The notes under the pieces were generated by a model that was given only the letters and a program-made list of their open reading frames with translations, was not told the origin of the DNA and made no database searches. Positions 41,037-41,205 of a stretch of DNA of 41,205 nt are shown here, one piece after another. The DNA lies in contig JAFGAW010000071.1 of NCBI GenBank assembly GCA_016933475.1, positions 1 to 41,205 of the forward strand, written 5' to 3'. The position numbers were made by a program, and so were the translations under genes. The first letter of the stretch is position 1; every line of letters begins with the position of its first letter. This DNA comes from Thermoleophilia bacterium. Its GTDB lineage: Bacteria; Actinomycetota; Thermoleophilia; UBA2241.

Positions 41037-41203
41037 CGGGGGCGACTCACCCGGCCGTGCGGGCGGCGACACACCCGGCCGGTCGGGGGCGACTCACCCG
41101 GCCGTGCGGGCGGCGACACACCCGGCCGTGCGGGCGGCGACTCACCCGGCCGTGCGGGCGGCGACTCACCCGGCCGTGCGGGCGGCGACTCACCCGGCCG
41201 TGC
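41037..41203. repeat. 24-nt tandem repeat at the right edge
   Basis: Seven units of a 24-base repeat with core GGCGGCGACTCACCCGGCCG, one of them 23 bases long; units 2 and 4 read ACACACC in place of ACTCACC. The array runs to the window end, so its full size is unknown. In frame with ATG 40973 it would encode an eight-residue repeat GRRLTRPC, but the one-base indel and a weak ribosome binding site make coding doubtful. Confidence 0.8.
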
Positions 41204-41205
41204 GG

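Noticed and set aside
41037-41203. CRISPR array at the right edge
   Set aside because: The units abut directly without spacers and differ only by point changes, so this is a minisatellite.
40973-41205. Start of a gene encoding GRRLTRPC repeats
   Set aside because: Weak ribosome binding site, and the repeat contains a one-base deletion that shifts the repeated peptide; left as a repeat only.

Overview
The window is very GC-rich (about 70% by eye) and densely coded, with GTG and TTG starts, strong GGAGG-type ribosome binding sites and frequent ATGA/GTGA stop-start overlaps. Gene content (stand-alone Lon N-domain protein, DUF4349 protein, NarL-type two-component pair, cytochrome bd, Liv-type transporter, tmRNA tag ending LALAA) suggests a high-GC Actinomycetota chromosome, possibly a deep-branching class such as Thermoleophilia. 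That placement is an inference. I see no phage, IS element, CRISPR array, rRNA or ordinary tRNA gene, so this looks like chromosomal backbone.

Left part (1-8.9 kb): a cut gene end, a Lon substrate-binding-domain protein (+), then on the minus strand a quinone-oxidoreductase-like enzyme, a DUF4349 membrane protein and a nitroreductase. A GNAT acetyltransferase (+) follows, preceded by an in-frame 15-nt repeat array. Next is the most coherent locus of the window: a PTC/OTC-like carbamoyltransferase and carbamate kinase (minus) face a TetR regulator and a histone-deacetylase-fold amidohydrolase (plus). Three near-identical 20-bp operators lie between them, one over a good promoter. I read it as a TetR-controlled polyamine/amino-acid catabolism locus.

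Middle (8.9-26.9 kb): cytochrome bd oxidase (cydAB, minus); a ten-cysteine orphan protein; tmRNA with a short 9-residue tag; a small membrane protein; then a plus-strand envelope block with a NarL-type kinase and regulator, a 'putative sensor' membrane protein with a Pro/Gln tail, a bactofilin-like membrane protein and a MacB-like ATPase with a large FtsX permease. After these come an SSS symporter, an EamA exporter, a ferric-reductase-like flavocytochrome with a 29-residue membrane ORF behind it, and a duplicated DUF1059 protein.

Right part (26.9-41.2 kb): a Liv-type ABC importer (livKHMGF order, minus) translationally coupled to a PaaK-type aryl-CoA ligase, which points to import and activation of an aromatic acid. 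Then a P-type cation ATPase and a radical SAM protein (plus), and a minus-strand operon of ABC-2 permease, double-ATPase protein and TetR regulator, whose promoter overlaps a clear palindrome. The window ends in a 24-nt tandem repeat.

Many gene ends carry long, perfect GC-rich hairpins, mostly without a T-tract.
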